From Pithys albifrons albifrons (taxonomy: Eukaryota; Chordata; Aves; Passeriformes; Thamnophilidae), in assembly GCF_047495875.1 (NCBI RefSeq), contig NC_092471.1:6407001-6471000 (forward strand): a stretch of 64,000 nucleotides of DNA, given 5' to 3'. The position numbers and the translations under genes are program-made. Below, in pieces: positions 52,900-63,300 of this stretch (within the stretch, counting starts at the first letter, position 1; every line of letters begins with the position of its first letter). Under the pieces are notes generated by a model. That model did no database searches and had not been told where the DNA came from. It worked only from the letters and a program-made list of their open reading frames with translations.

Positions 52900-53060
52900 C
52901 TCTTGGTGAAGATCCAGATGGGAAGGAGGATTGTCCAGCACAAGTAATTTCAGAGCAGCGAATTGTTTCAGGGAAAGCATTCTGGCAGCTTGACCAGAAG
53001 TTCTTGTCACTGCCATAATTAAATAAATAAGGAAGCAATTAAATAGAAACTGTGGCAGCC
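52900..53060. promoter_or_regulatory. Candidate conserved non-coding element
   Basis: This non-repetitive block carries homeodomain-type sites (TAATTA at 53016-53021, CAATTAAAT at 53037) inside GC-mixed, motif-rich sequence and retains a CpG in AGCAGCGAATTG. A minus-strand frame (52765-53142) spans it, but its N-terminus is a translated CCTC repeat, so I do not treat it as coding. It is the first block of the densest enhancer-like region in the window. Confidence 0.35.
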
Positions 53061-53084
53061 TCAGAAGTGAAACGGTCCCCTGCC

Positions 53085-53107
53085 TGCCTCCCTCCCTCCC
53101 TCCCTCC
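53085..53107. repeat. CCTC microsatellite
   Basis: A (CCTC)n tetranucleotide repeat of about 5-6 units lies between two conserved-looking blocks. It encodes the GGREGGR string of the spurious minus-strand frames. Confidence 0.95.
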
Positions 53108-53109
53108 TG

Positions 53110-53360
53110 CTCTCTGTCGCTGACGGCAGAGCAGCATTGCAAGCTGGCTGCATTTCACATGAGATGTGGCTAAATTTCTCAAGTAAAAAATATCCAGAGG
53201 GACATGACGCGATACTCTCATTTCTGACATCTTAAGCTTGTCTCAGATGCCGAGCCTGTTTCACCCAACGTGATTATCTCTCCCTCTGTCAAGGAGGCAG
53301 ATGCCTCAGCTAGGAAATATCATCCCCAGCATGTCATCTGGATTCTATAAATGGAAATAG
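53110..53360. promoter_or_regulatory. Candidate conserved non-coding element, CpG-retaining
   Basis: Around seven CpGs occur here (TGTCGCTGACGG, ATGACGCGATACTC, GATGCCGAGCC, CCAACGTGATTATC), contrasting with the depleted surroundings. The sequence is non-repetitive and has no long open frame on the plus strand. A retained-CpG, motif-dense block beside AT-rich homeodomain words is typical of deeply conserved enhancers. The call is an inference from texture. Confidence 0.35.
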
Positions 53361-53397
53361 GTCTTCACAAAGCCAAAAATTATATTTAATTGCAACT

Positions 53398-53432
53398 AAG
53401 GGGGGAGGGGAAAAGAAGAAGAAAAGGAAAAA
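53398..53432 (+). repeat. 35-nt polypurine tract
   Basis: The plus strand is uninterrupted purine from 53398 to 53432, starting with G-runs (GGGGGGAGGGG) and continuing A/G-rich. It could adopt triplex (H-DNA). It sits between two enhancer-like blocks. Confidence 0.95.
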
Positions 53433-53439
53433 TAAAGTC

Positions 53440-53660
53440 CAAACGGTTCAGAATTGCAACAAAAGAATAACAAAGCACTTAGGTTGGCCCTAATCATCTG
53501 CAAATATTGATGCATTCATTAATTGTAGACTGCAGAGATAAAAGTTACTCTTCTGTCACTCCTTTTATCTCTACCTGAAGCATTCACTTGCCAGTCAGGT
53601 TTCTGTGTGCAAGCCATAAATATTCAGCTTTTTTCTGGAATAGTTTTTACCCAGGATTTG
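53440..53660. promoter_or_regulatory. Candidate enhancer with inverted GATA-motif pair
   Basis: AGAGATAAAAG (53534-53544) and CTTTTATCTCT (53562-53572) form an 11-bp perfect inverted repeat with a 17-nt spacer. Each arm contains a GATA-factor core (AGATAA at 53536, TTATCT at 53565) in opposite orientation. Just upstream are POU/homeodomain-like words: ATCTGCAAATATTGATGCAT and CATTAATTG. Downstream is CCATAAATATTCAG. Site spacing and density suggest a regulatory element. Actual binding and conservation are untested. Confidence 0.4.
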
Positions 53661-55589
53661 TTCCTTTTCATCTAAACTCTCCATATGCCAGAAGCAGCAA
53701 CAGCAAAATGCTGTGAGCTGGAGGTGTGCAGTTAGGTGTTTTAGCCTTGGATACCCTGCAAGGGCCTTATCTGACCACGACTTAATAGCTCTGTGATGAA
53801 AAGTGAGCCAAAAATGAAATAAAAATCTCGCTGTGTTAGGTACGAGGGAAATTTAAACATTGTCTATTTTGCAGTCAGTGCTGGGAACTCTTACATGTCG
53901 TGTTACTGCCATGTGGGATAGGCATGACTGGCTATCAGAGATTAGTTATTAAGGCTCAGGTTTTAATAGCTTTCCATGTGTAGTGCTGACTAAGCAGTCT
54001 CAACTGCCAGGCCATTCAGGAGAAACCAGGGAGACATTACAGAGCGTTTCACTAAATGCAAAGTTGGGTCAGTCAAAAAATATGGATTTGCCTGATTATT
54101 GCAATTTGAGAGAAAAAGTGTCCTTTGGAATTTTTAGTTTTATAGAAACTGAAAATTTTTTTCTTGGGCAGCTCCCACTCCCCATTTTTTTGTTGGATGA
54201 GTATCTTCATGGCAAATAAATGGGAAAAATTACATCTGTGCAGTGCTGTAGGAATGCATGCAGAGCAGAGTCTGCCTGCAGCGTGAGCCATAGGGTACAG
54301 CAAGGTGATGGAAAGCCTCTTGACTTTGTGCTGGAGCATCTCTGTTGAATCCCTGAAGGGGGGGCAGGTTTTCCAGACCTTTTGTGCTGGTCAGCCTGGC
54401 TCTGTAGAGCACACAGTTCCCAAATGTGATGCACTGAAGGAGTCTGGTCCTTTTTTTTGATTGTGATCAGCTAGACAGATAGATTTTCTTACACACGGGC
54501 TCTGAGGTCAAATTAATGTCCTGTTGCCTCTCATGGGGTTCTGAGAACTCAACCAAAGCTTAGAACGAAGTAAGATTTTGTTTGGTTGGTTTTTTGTTAC
54601 TGTTGCTCATTAGGTGTGTATCCTCTACAAATTAGTTGCAGAGGGCCTGATGACATCAAATCAAAACACGATTCCATTTGTTGGCTCTTCCACAAGTGAG
54701 AAATGTTGAGTTGCAGTTGGGGATGAACCACAGTTGGTATTTTGCCCTCCCAAGTTCTAAAAATGTGTAGAAATCATTGAAGGTCAGGACACTCCTTTTT
54801 AATTTTTATCCTGAGAATGTGTCCCATTGCTTTAGAGGTCCTTTACGTTCCTGTCTCTCAGTGTGGGTATGTAGCTGCCAGCAGTGAGGGTAAATTTTGT
54901 GTCATCCTACCCACCTCTTGCTCCCTCACACAACTCATGAAATTATGAGCATAGATCTGTGCCATCCTTTTTTTGCCCTTTTGCCCCATGCAGAAGAGAA
55001 AGAAAACTTTTCCTTTGATCCGTCTCCCACTACCAGACCTTGCCTTTGGAGAGGAGAAGACCTGGTCAAGGTCTTTGCCCTGGGCACTGGCTCTGCCCAT
55101 GCTGGGTTTCCAGGGCCACTGGCAAAGGATGCAGAGCTGGGGTGGACTCTAGGGCTCAATGAGCTGTCAGGTGTACATATGGCTCTAGTCTCCTGGAGTT
55201 CCTGGGCAGGCTTATGGGCTGCTTCTTGGATCTCTGAAACAATAACCAGGTCAATGGGAAACAACTGTGAATGCCCATGAAGAAATTAATGGAGAAGTTG
55301 ACTCTGTAATGTTTTACTGAAGACTTGTCTGAGAATGTTGTTATCCTGCTACAAGTTCATTAGCAGATATTTGTGGGTTTGCTTTTCTCCTCCCTCCTAC
55401 CTCTTCTTTCCTTCCCGCCCCTGTGATTGCCTGGCCTTCAGTAGAATTTTGTTCCTTTTCATTACTTCAGTACCCTACCCAGAGGCTGTCATTTTTATTT
55501 ATTTTAGTATTCTAATTTAGCATCAGAAAGAAAATAACATTTGACCAAAAAGAATTAGAGGCAATAGCTTTTTCAGAGAGCTAAGCCTT

Positions 55590-55790
55590 TGAAAATTAAT
55601 TTTTTTATTCAGTTTAATTTCATGGGTGCACAATTTCTATTACACGTAGGCCAACTGGGTTGTAACAGCTGTAAAAAAATACATATTTTAAGTCTTGTAA
55701 TGTGTTATTTATGAATGCATTACAGTTATAATAATTCATTTACAGAGCTATTGTGACAGCAGCATCTTATTTTTAAAAATGAAAATTTGA
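55590..55790. promoter_or_regulatory. Candidate conserved non-coding element
   Basis: The block is AT-rich with many homeodomain words (AAAATTAATTTTT, GTTATTTATGAATGCATTAC, TAATAATTCATTTAC). ATGAAT...ATTCAT (55721-55749) is an inverted pair flanking the palindrome AATGCATT (55724-55731). There is no repeat match and no coding frame. The call is based on texture only. Confidence 0.3.
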
Positions 55791-56139
55791 AATAGGAAAT
55801 AGGTAATTAACAATAAGAAAGAGAATAAACTCAGCATGTACAAATGGACAGCACTAAAAGTAACAGCCAGCCTTTGTATGAATAGCATAGAAACTGAGAA
55901 AGCCCTATGGAAGCTGAAAAAAATCTTAACTTCTACAGAAACCTAGAAATTAGTCTGCTTTCCACAAATCTTAACTGTCATAACAGAATTGTTGGAAATC
56001 TCGTTAGATTTTGCAAACCTGATTCAGAGAGAATTGCAGTGATAAAATAGATGGGATCCATCACAACTGTGCAAAGACCAGTGGAGAAGTTAATCCTGCA
56101 TGGGACTGGCTTTGGAGTATCAGAATACATTTGCCAGAT

Positions 56140-56330
56140 GCAAGATAATGTCAAGTAAATATTTAAAGCTGTAATCACACAACAGTGTGTTAGAGCATAA
56201 TAAAAGGCACTGAAAGGGAGTTAAATGCTTTCAATTCAAGCAGATCATTTAAATGAAAGGAAGCAGTGATGCAATATTATATCTAGATGCAGTGTTCACC
56301 TAACAAGTAATGTGGCAAGGGTAAGCAAAC
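56140..56330. promoter_or_regulatory. Candidate conserved non-coding element
   Basis: CTGTAATCACACAACAGTG, ATAATAAAAGGCACTG, GATCATTTAAATG and GATGCAATATTATATC give a motif-dense, non-repetitive block just upstream of the CR1 pair. ACACAACAGTGTGT contains an ACAC...GTGT inverted pair. The evidence is textural only. Confidence 0.25.
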
Positions 56331-56674
56331 ACTTGAGGTTGCCAAGAAGTGATAGAGACTCTCAGTGGGACTATAAATAGTTTACTATGCATTCTTTGTT
56401 TACAGCATCAGTTTTACTGTGGTTTTGCAAGTGTGGTGGTTTTATGCTGTGTGTTAACTGTCACTTTTCCTGCATGGAGTATGTGGTGCTAAGGAGTTTT
56501 GGTGAATACATGGGTGGAGTTGCATTGTCAGAGTGTGGGCAGGGTGTAGATGGACACTGCTGAGTACACCTGGACTCTGGAGAGAATCCTCAAAAACTAC
56601 TGTGTAACTTTTAACTGCTTCACTTCTTGTCTTCTGACTGTTCCATTTGTTCTAGGTGGTTGAGTGATGGACAT

Positions 56675-56830
56675 GGAATCATAGAGTGGTTTGGGTTGAA
56701 AGAGACCTTAAAGATCCTGTAGTTCCAATACCCTTCCATAGGCAGGGACACCTCCCACTAGGCCAGGTTGCTTAATGCCCTTTTCAACCTGGCATTGAAC
56801 ACTTCCAGGGATGGGGCATCCACAACTTGT
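56675..56830 (-). mobile_element. CR1 LINE 3' end, first of an abutting pair
   Basis: GGAATCATAGAGTGGTTTGG, then the GACCTTAAAGATCC and AGGCAGGGACACCTCCCACT portions, then CTTCCAGGGATGGGGCATCC follow the reverse complement of a CR1 3' end of the 'CAGGGACACCTTCCACTAGACCAGG' type. The match stops at about 56830, exactly where another CR1 begins. Several substitutions show it is fairly old. Confidence 0.92.
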
Positions 56831-56832
56831 CA

Positions 56833-57055
56833 TACAATCACAGAATCATTATGGAAAATACCTCCAAGATCTTGGAGTCCACCTTTTGACTGATCACCAC
56901 CTTGTCAACCAGACAAGAGCACTGAATGCCATGTCCAGGTTTCCTTGAACACCTCCAGGGATGGTGACTTCATCCTGTCCCTGGGAAACCTGTCCCAGTG
57001 CCTAACTACTCTTTCAGTGAAGAAATTCTTCCTGATGGCCAGCTTGGGGACAATG
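56833..57055 (-). mobile_element. CR1 LINE 3' end, second of the pair
   Basis: ACAATCACAGAATCATTATG starts a second CR1 tail of a different subfamily, continuing through CACCTCCAGGGATGGTGACT to the ACTCTTTCAGTGAAGAAATT region. The minus-strand translation contains the CR1 ORF2 C-terminal text RKNFFTERVVRHWDRFPRD and SPSLEVFKETW, after which the frame breaks. The homology ends near 57055. It lacks all upstream LINE domains. Confidence 0.92.
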
Positions 57056-57547
57056 TGGGTTGTCCATGGTTCTCTGGCCAACCTGGGGTTTTGGCCTCTT
57101 TCTACCCAAAACTTCAGCCAAATTCCCATTATTTCACTTTTTGGAGAATAAATAAATGAGATGTAGTGTACATACAACCTGTCAGTTCTCCACACAGTTT
57201 ATGTTTTGTTCACCCACAGATGTTTCTAGTGCCCTTCCAGGCTACTGCCCACAGCGGGACACTTTGTCTAGACATGATGTGAAGCTAAAGCTGTTAGTCA
57301 GACTCTATTAATATATGATATGCAAAGCATTCCTGGAGAGAAGCTTCAGCACTTAACTGTCAGATATGGCCAAGGGAGGCTCTCTTTTGTTGTCTTACCT
57401 GGTGGGAGAGAATAACTTCTGCTGGGTAAGGGCAAGGTCTGAGCCCCAGTGACACGAGCAGCCTGACCCAGCATGGCTGTGGGAGCTCTCTGGTGGTTGA
57501 GTCAACCCTAGAGTCAGCTTCTCAGCTGTGAGACACTACAATTACAG
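57056..57547. other. Spacer, nothing recognised
   Basis: The stretch between the CR1 pair and the exon candidate shows no repeat or gene I recognise. It ends in CTACAATTACAG, which could serve as a splice acceptor. Confidence 0.5.
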
Positions 57548-57774
57548 CAATAATTCAAGTCAGAAAATTGACAGAGCCATTTAATGTATGGGAGAGTGAC
57601 AGTGAGTCATCTCTGATCATTGTGTTTAGCTGCCTGGAGATCCACAGGCAGTCAGGACAGCCTCAATCTCACATCTGCATGACAGCTCAGGACAAGGAGA
57701 AGCAGTTCACAGTCACTGTTTTCTTCCTTCCCGAGAGGTCTTCACACGGATTTGATCCCAAAACACTAAGACAG
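57548..57774 (+). CDS. Candidate protein-coding exon, product unknown
   Basis: The frame is open from about 57532 to the TGA at 57778. An AG (ATTACAG) lies just before 57548, and a good donor, CAG|GTATGA, lies at 57774/57775. The 227-bp interval would encode about 75 residues, entering in phase 1 and leaving in phase 0. Codon choice is coding-like (mostly GAG, CTG, ATC, CAC, CAG, AAG, TTC and GTC), unlike the other open frames in the window. The translation alternates polar and hydrophobic residues as in a beta-rich domain, for example SSLIIVFSCLEIHR and KQFTVTVFFLPERS. I do not recognise the family and assign no function. Weak points are a modest polypyrimidine tract and the absence of any partner exon in 64 kb. 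It could instead be a fragment of an old retrocopy, a lncRNA exon or chance. Confidence 0.35.
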
Positions 57775-60700
57775 GTATGACTTGGGGGGTGGGATAGCTT
57801 GTCTCTCATCTGCAGCCTCTATCCCTTTCTCTGTAGCGTGGTGGCAAGCAGGTGCATGCAACACCGAGCAAATTAGCCTGTGTCAGTTATGTATCTGGTG
57901 TGAAATTAATAGGTAAAGGTGGACTAAAATGCTAGTTAAAGTTTGCAAAATGCTCTTTAGAATTTCAGTTCAGGAGCAGAGAACATTGGTAGCATGGAAG
58001 TAACAGATTAGTAAATTTAAAAGTAAGAGTAAAGGTAGATTGTTTGCAACCTGCAGAGACCTCATTTCTTAAATGGATTTTTTGAGAAGCCTTTAAAAAT
58101 TCATTTTGGATTTTCCAGCAGTCACTTAAGTCGCAAGTGGAGTTGTGGGGGCTAATATTAAAAATACTGTAACTGCTTGTGTGGCATGCAGGGCAAGAAG
58201 CAAGAGAAGGACTCCTGCTACTGGTGATTAGGAACTGTGCAAATACTGCTGAGAACACGGTTTGCAAAATTAAACTGTCTAGAGCAGTGCAGTGCTCAGT
58301 CATGAGGGTTTACAGGCCCTATGTACTTGAGCACTTGTTTTGACAGTTTATGGGCCAAATATTCAGCTGCTTCAAAATGCTCTGAAGCTTTTCTTGACTG
58401 TTTATTTTTTGTTAACTGGAGCTGGTATGAATTCAAAAGTTCTAGACGTTTACAGCAGCAGAGTCGTTTCCATTTCCTAAAGTTTTTGAATCAACTTCCA
58501 GAATAAATGTTTTAATTTATTTTGAGCTGTATAAAGGCCCAGTAGGCGTAAATACAGTAATGACACAAAGGAGTGAATTGTCTCTAATATGGATGATTTC
58601 AAAGCAGTAAAAAAGTGAGTGTGGTATCCCCAGAGGCAGCTCCTCAACTTCAATATGCAATACACAATGTCCTTGGTTTGAAAAGAGTGGCTTTTTCTTC
58701 TGCTAAAAGAAAGAGTACTTGCTACATTCTAAACACTAGAAGCTAATTTATAGCTCAATGTTGAAACAATGCCTTTTTTTCTAAGACACACATTTGTCTT
58801 TGCTAACTTTGATAGACTGTTGTAAGCTAGAGGACTGCAGTGTTCACTTCGTGCAGTGGAATGTGAAATGTGATGATTTTTTTTCTGAGAGCTCTCCTGT
58901 GCTTGCTGCCTTGGGTTGTTTTTTATGTCATTTACGGTGCTGAACATCAACACAAGCATATTATGCAATGTAGTATAAAAATAAACTCCACTGTTATTTC
59001 TGATTTAACAGAATAGCCTTATTTGATCATTTTGCCTTTTGATTTCTGAAAAAGTTAATTCTAAATAGTGCAATTCAGCTTGAGCATTTGAGTGTGCATG
59101 TTTATGTGCATTGTAGAAGTTCCGGGTGCAGAGGTGTCTCCCATAGCTGGCAGTGGGTGACAGCTGAGCAAGCTCAGAGAGGTACAGCCACCCAGACATG
59201 GAGATAACCTCCAGAAACATCTGAATTTCATGCTAAGTTGTGTGGAAATGTGTGCTGGTTTGTAAAAAAAAATCTAAGTTATTTTTCTTTATTACGACCT
59301 TGTCACTGTGCCCTTCCCACTGGTGACAGCATGTCACTCAGTCATGAACAACTGCATGACACGCTGGCCTTGGCCAGGCTGTTTTGAGCAGACCAGTGAT
59401 CTGCTGGGCCGGAGTCATTCATCTGAGTTATTTCTGGTTTGGCTTAAGCACATCACCTCTTGGGTCTTAACTCTTTTTTGCTAGTGTGCAAACACATAGC
59501 ACTGAAATTCCTTTTGGATCAGGCTTTAGTCTTATGAGCCCGTGCTTTTTTGTTCCAGGAGTGTGCACAGTCATCTCCATGCATGCTCAGACGTCACTGT
59601 GAATGTGCTCTAAGCTGCATCTGTGGCAGCATCCTTGGTTTATCTTCTGTCACTGCTTGCACACCTGCTCAGTGAATGAAGCGGCTGTGCATCATCGGTG
59701 CTCCTGTCTGAGCAAACACAGCTTAAAACAGGGGGAGGAACAAGGAAATCCTGTCATGTTTTGCTTACGCAGCCTGTCTCAGTACCACCATGTGCAGCTG
59801 GGGTAGGTTGATTTCTCTGTTTCTTGGAGCCAAGAGGGTCCTGTTCATCCACCACCCACGTGCAGGGCAGGGAGAAGAGGGCTGCCAAGACATCTCCCTG
59901 CAGAGTCCTCTTGGAGGAATTGGTGGCTTCATGCTTGCTGAGTTGAAATTTGCTCCAGTTTCTGCTGCGAGCTTCTGTCTGTTCAAGCTAATAAATGGGC
60001 AGTGAGAGTCCTCCTTGCCTGCTCCCTGATTCGTCAGGTTGCTGTCTTTAGCCAAGTCACTGAACATTTGCTGTTCGCAGCAAGGTAGTGAAATCCTTCC
60101 CCAGTCTGTGACCCAGCACTGATCACCTCTTGCCTTGTTTGTCCTGTGGTCTTGCAGCTGTCTCAATTAATTGAAAGCTATCACTTTAAGTAAAATAGTA
60201 ATATAATTTAAAGTCATACTGTCTGAAAACTGTTGCAGTTCTGGTGCAGTTAGACCTCCAGTATATAGCAGATGTGCTGCCCAATATGTTGAAGTACCAC
60301 GATAGTGTGCAAAAGAAATTTGTTGGGTAGTTGAGAAAGGTCTCAGATGCAGAACATGGACTCTACAAGCATGATCATTAAGATGGACAGTAACAGAAAA
60401 ACAAGTAGTTTAATCTTCTGCTGATTTGGCTCAGTGCTGACTAAGTTGATTAACAGTGAAAAGTGAAACCCCTCTGTGTATATACAGCAAGTGTGTTGTA
60501 GGTACGCTGTGTAACAGGGATAGCATAATTGCACATGTATTTGTGTGGTGTCTGAAAGGCTTCAGTAAGTGCAGAGAGGGGAAAAATATAATCAAGTACA
60601 ATTCCTAAACCTGTGTCAAGTGAAGGCTCTAAAATGCAGTCTTTTGTTTCAGGAGGGTGGGAATGCAGTGTAGTGAGTGGTGTTGTACATCATCCTAATT

Positions 60701-62739
60701 TGATGTGCTGTTCAGCTGGATATAATGACTTAACGCTCATGGGCCAGATGGGGGGAAAAAACGAGATGGCTAATTGTCAGATTGTTTCATGTGATTATTC
60801 AGCTGCAGTGTTGGCGACTGTGCTGGAGAAAGCCACTCCAGCAGTGGCATTTGCAGTAGGTAACATGCTGGTAAATAGAAGTGGCTGTGTAGGCAGAGGT
60901 TTCTCTTGGTTGTGTCAATTAGTCCACTGAGGCTACTGTTGAGTAGTATTTTTCCAGGGTGCTGAAACTTGCTGGAAGAATTTTGGGGATGTTCAACAAG
61001 TGATTTGTCCAAAATCACTTGTGAATGGAGGTGAATTTAACTCCAGCTTTAGTCCAAGAATAGAATATGAGAAAATATTGTAGCCTTTTGTTTGACTGTT
61101 TTAAAAATGAAATGTTTTGTATACACGTGTTTGTATATAGTGACCCTGTCTGTATAGGCCTAACCTTAACCTGTTGAAAATAACTTACACCCTGAAAACT
61201 AAGAGGAATGCTTCAGGTTGAATTAGATTTATTTTTTATCTTTTCTGAGTGCATTTTCTGCTGTTCATCCAACAGCTGTGTACATAGCTCTAGTCAGAGC
61301 CACTTGCCTCTTTGGGCAGGGGTGCTGATCCAGAGCAGTGTACAGGGTTCTGCCACTTCCCATGGCCATGAGAACACACAGTGTACTTCTCCATAGCACA
61401 CTGAGGGTTTTTTTGCTCCTGCTGATTAGTTTTCTGTGCTTTGCTTTGAAATATCTCCTCTGAGGCCATTTCTCAGAACAGCTCTTTCTGTAATGAGTTT
61501 GAATTTTAAAACACTCAATTTCTTGCATCCTTCCTTTTATTAATCCTTAGCAAATGAGGCAAATAATTGGGGGGTGTTACTTGTCCTTTTGTGAATGGTG
61601 CTTCTGTTCTTCTCTGCTTCTTCCAAGCAAAATGCCCAAGAGCTGCAGCAGTGGTGAGACTCTGAAGCAGACTCATAGGCTATTGTACTGCTGCTCATCT
61701 CCTGCTCCCAAGAGGTATAGCTGATCTTTTCAGATTTCCAAGAAGGATGCACTCTCTTATTTGATGATTTTGTTGACTTTTTCAGGTTGACTTTTCTTTT
61801 TTGGTTCTTTCTTTGTGTTTTTCTTCCCAACACTATGAAAAATTATGTCTCCTTTTGTAGCCCAGCTGTTGTCAATAGATGCTCCATAAATAGAAAGAAA
61901 AAAACTACAGGCAATGCCACTTCTCTTGGCTTCCCTTATCGCTTGAAACTGTTCTCCTAGCTCCAAATAGGGCTACATTAATAATTAAATTCTTATTAAA
62001 GTTATGATGCACAAGAGCATTCTATTATTTCATAAGTAGCAAACTATAGCTCTCCAACGCTCTCAAAACTGTTAGCTTCCCACTCATCCCCAGACCTTTG
62101 TAACACTTCTCTTGGCTCATTCTCTGTGTGCCTGGTTTCCATCACACTGCAAGGATATTCTCTTAGAAATAGCAGTATTCCTTGCTTTTTCTCCCAAACT
62201 TTTGTTGATGGAGACCGTAAGTTCACTGTTGTGCAATGCATGACACTAAGATACTCTCTGCTGTGAGCCGGTCAGAGTGGGTTTTGTGGCAGACAGAGGT
62301 GAGGGAGGGGTTTGAGCAAACTCTTATTTCCATCCAGAGTTTCTGTCCATCCACTTCTGTATTCCACAAGGCTTTCTTAATTGTGTCATTGGAGCAGAAA
62401 GAGGAATGTTTGATACATAAGCTGTGGGTTGGTGCATTAGATGGGAGTCACAACTTGATCTGAAGAGCCAACAGCTTTGGTGGCTGTGCAACTTGGATAG
62501 CTTAGCTTCTGAAGCTGGCCAAGCAGGCCCTGCTGTTTCAGGATCCTTTGAACCAGCCCTTGCTTCCCATGAATTGTCCCTGGTGACCCTCTGGTGCACT
62601 CCCAGCTCTGCTGTAAGCTGCTCTGTGTGCCTGTTGCTCCTCATACCCACACTCCAGAAAAATGAATAGTACACTGTAAATTACTACCGTGTCTGCTGTG
62701 GTGCACAGATCAACCCACCTGTTTGGAAAGCAGCCAGCT
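57775..62739. other. Non-coding stretch with one SINE relic
   Basis: No gene was recognised apart from the listed MIR-like relic at about 61 kb. Two minus-strand frames at 61540-61966 overlap in different frames and include lysine-rich text, but I could not link them to a family. The frame at 62236-62463 (plus) has fairly coding-like codons and an internal GTGAGG donor, without a clear acceptor. Confidence 0.45.
60996..61064 (-). mobile_element. Second MIR-like SINE relic
   Basis: GTGATTTGTCCAAAATCACT and then GAGGTGAATTTAACTCCAGC and TAGTCCAAGAATAG are collinear with the reverse complement of MIR ('gtgacttgcccaaggtcacac ... gggatttgaacccagg ... gactccaa'). It is decayed and truncated, but a second independent match of the same segment strengthens the identification of the copy at 8.5 kb. 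Identified from memory of the family consensus. Confidence 0.5.
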
Positions 62740-62960
62740 TGCATTTATTTTAGCAGATGGGAAAAGCAGGAAACCACTTGGAACCGGCAAGGAAGCAATA
62801 TTCATTCATTTGGGGGCAAGCACGGCAAAGCGCTGAACTGAGCTGCAGAGTTTAAATGAGAGCGGGCACATGTTTTGCATAGCAAAACCACAAATCCTGA
62901 TGGCTGAGAAGGGAAAGGTGGTGGGTCTGCACAATGGAGAGTAAATTATGGCTATTACTT
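62740..62960. promoter_or_regulatory. Candidate conserved non-coding element
   Basis: Four CpGs in about 85 bases (GGAACCGGC, GCACGGC, AAAGCGCTG, GAGAGCGGGC) stand out from the depleted background. The perfect inverted repeat GTTTTGC-ATA-GCAAAAC (62872-62888) overlaps an octamer-like TTTGCAT. TTTAAATGAG lies alongside. There is no coding frame or repeat. The call is based on texture. Confidence 0.35.
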
Positions 62961-63054
62961 AGCCCTTGATGAGCTCTTTATCACAGCTCAGATACAGAAG
63001 TCTGACAGCACTGCCTAGCAGCATCTGGAGAGGAAACTGCAGTTCTTCCAAACC

Positions 63055-63300
63055 ATCATAGAATTGTTTAGGTAGGAAAAGACCTCTGAGATCATTAAAC
63101 CCAACCACTAATGCAGCACTGACATGTTCACCACTAAACCATGTCCCCAAGTGCTACTTCTACATGTCTTTTTAAATCCCTCCCAGGATTCTGGTTGAAC
63201 TGCATCACAGGGCAGCTGATTTCAATGCCCAACAACCCTTTTGCTGAAGAAATTTTTCATAATATCTAAGCTAAACCTCCACTGGCATAACATTGAGCTG
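63055..63300 (-). mobile_element. CR1 LINE 3' end fragment
   Basis: ATCATAGAATTGTTTAGG, GAAAAGACCTCTGAGATCAT, CACCACTAAACCATGTCCCC and GAAGAAATTTTTCATAATAT follow the reverse complement of a CR1 3' end. Divergence is higher than in the 37.7 kb copy, with small indels and no surviving frame, so it is an older insertion. Homology fades at about 63300. Confidence 0.92.

Noticed and set aside
52765..53142. 125-codon minus-strand open frame
   Set aside because: Its N-terminal GGREGGR text is a translated CCTC microsatellite, and the remainder overlaps an enhancer-like block.
56432..56600. TGTGGTGGTTTTATG start resembling a bird LTR 5' end
   Set aside because: No matching 3' CA end, polyadenylation signal or target-site duplication was found.
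61540..61966. Two overlapping minus-strand frames with lysine-rich text
   Set aside because: They lie in different frames and I could not link them to any family, so a pseudogene claim would be a guess.
62236..62463. 75-codon plus-strand frame with fairly coding-like codons
   Set aside because: An internal GTGAGG donor exists but no convincing acceptor, and no domain is recognised.
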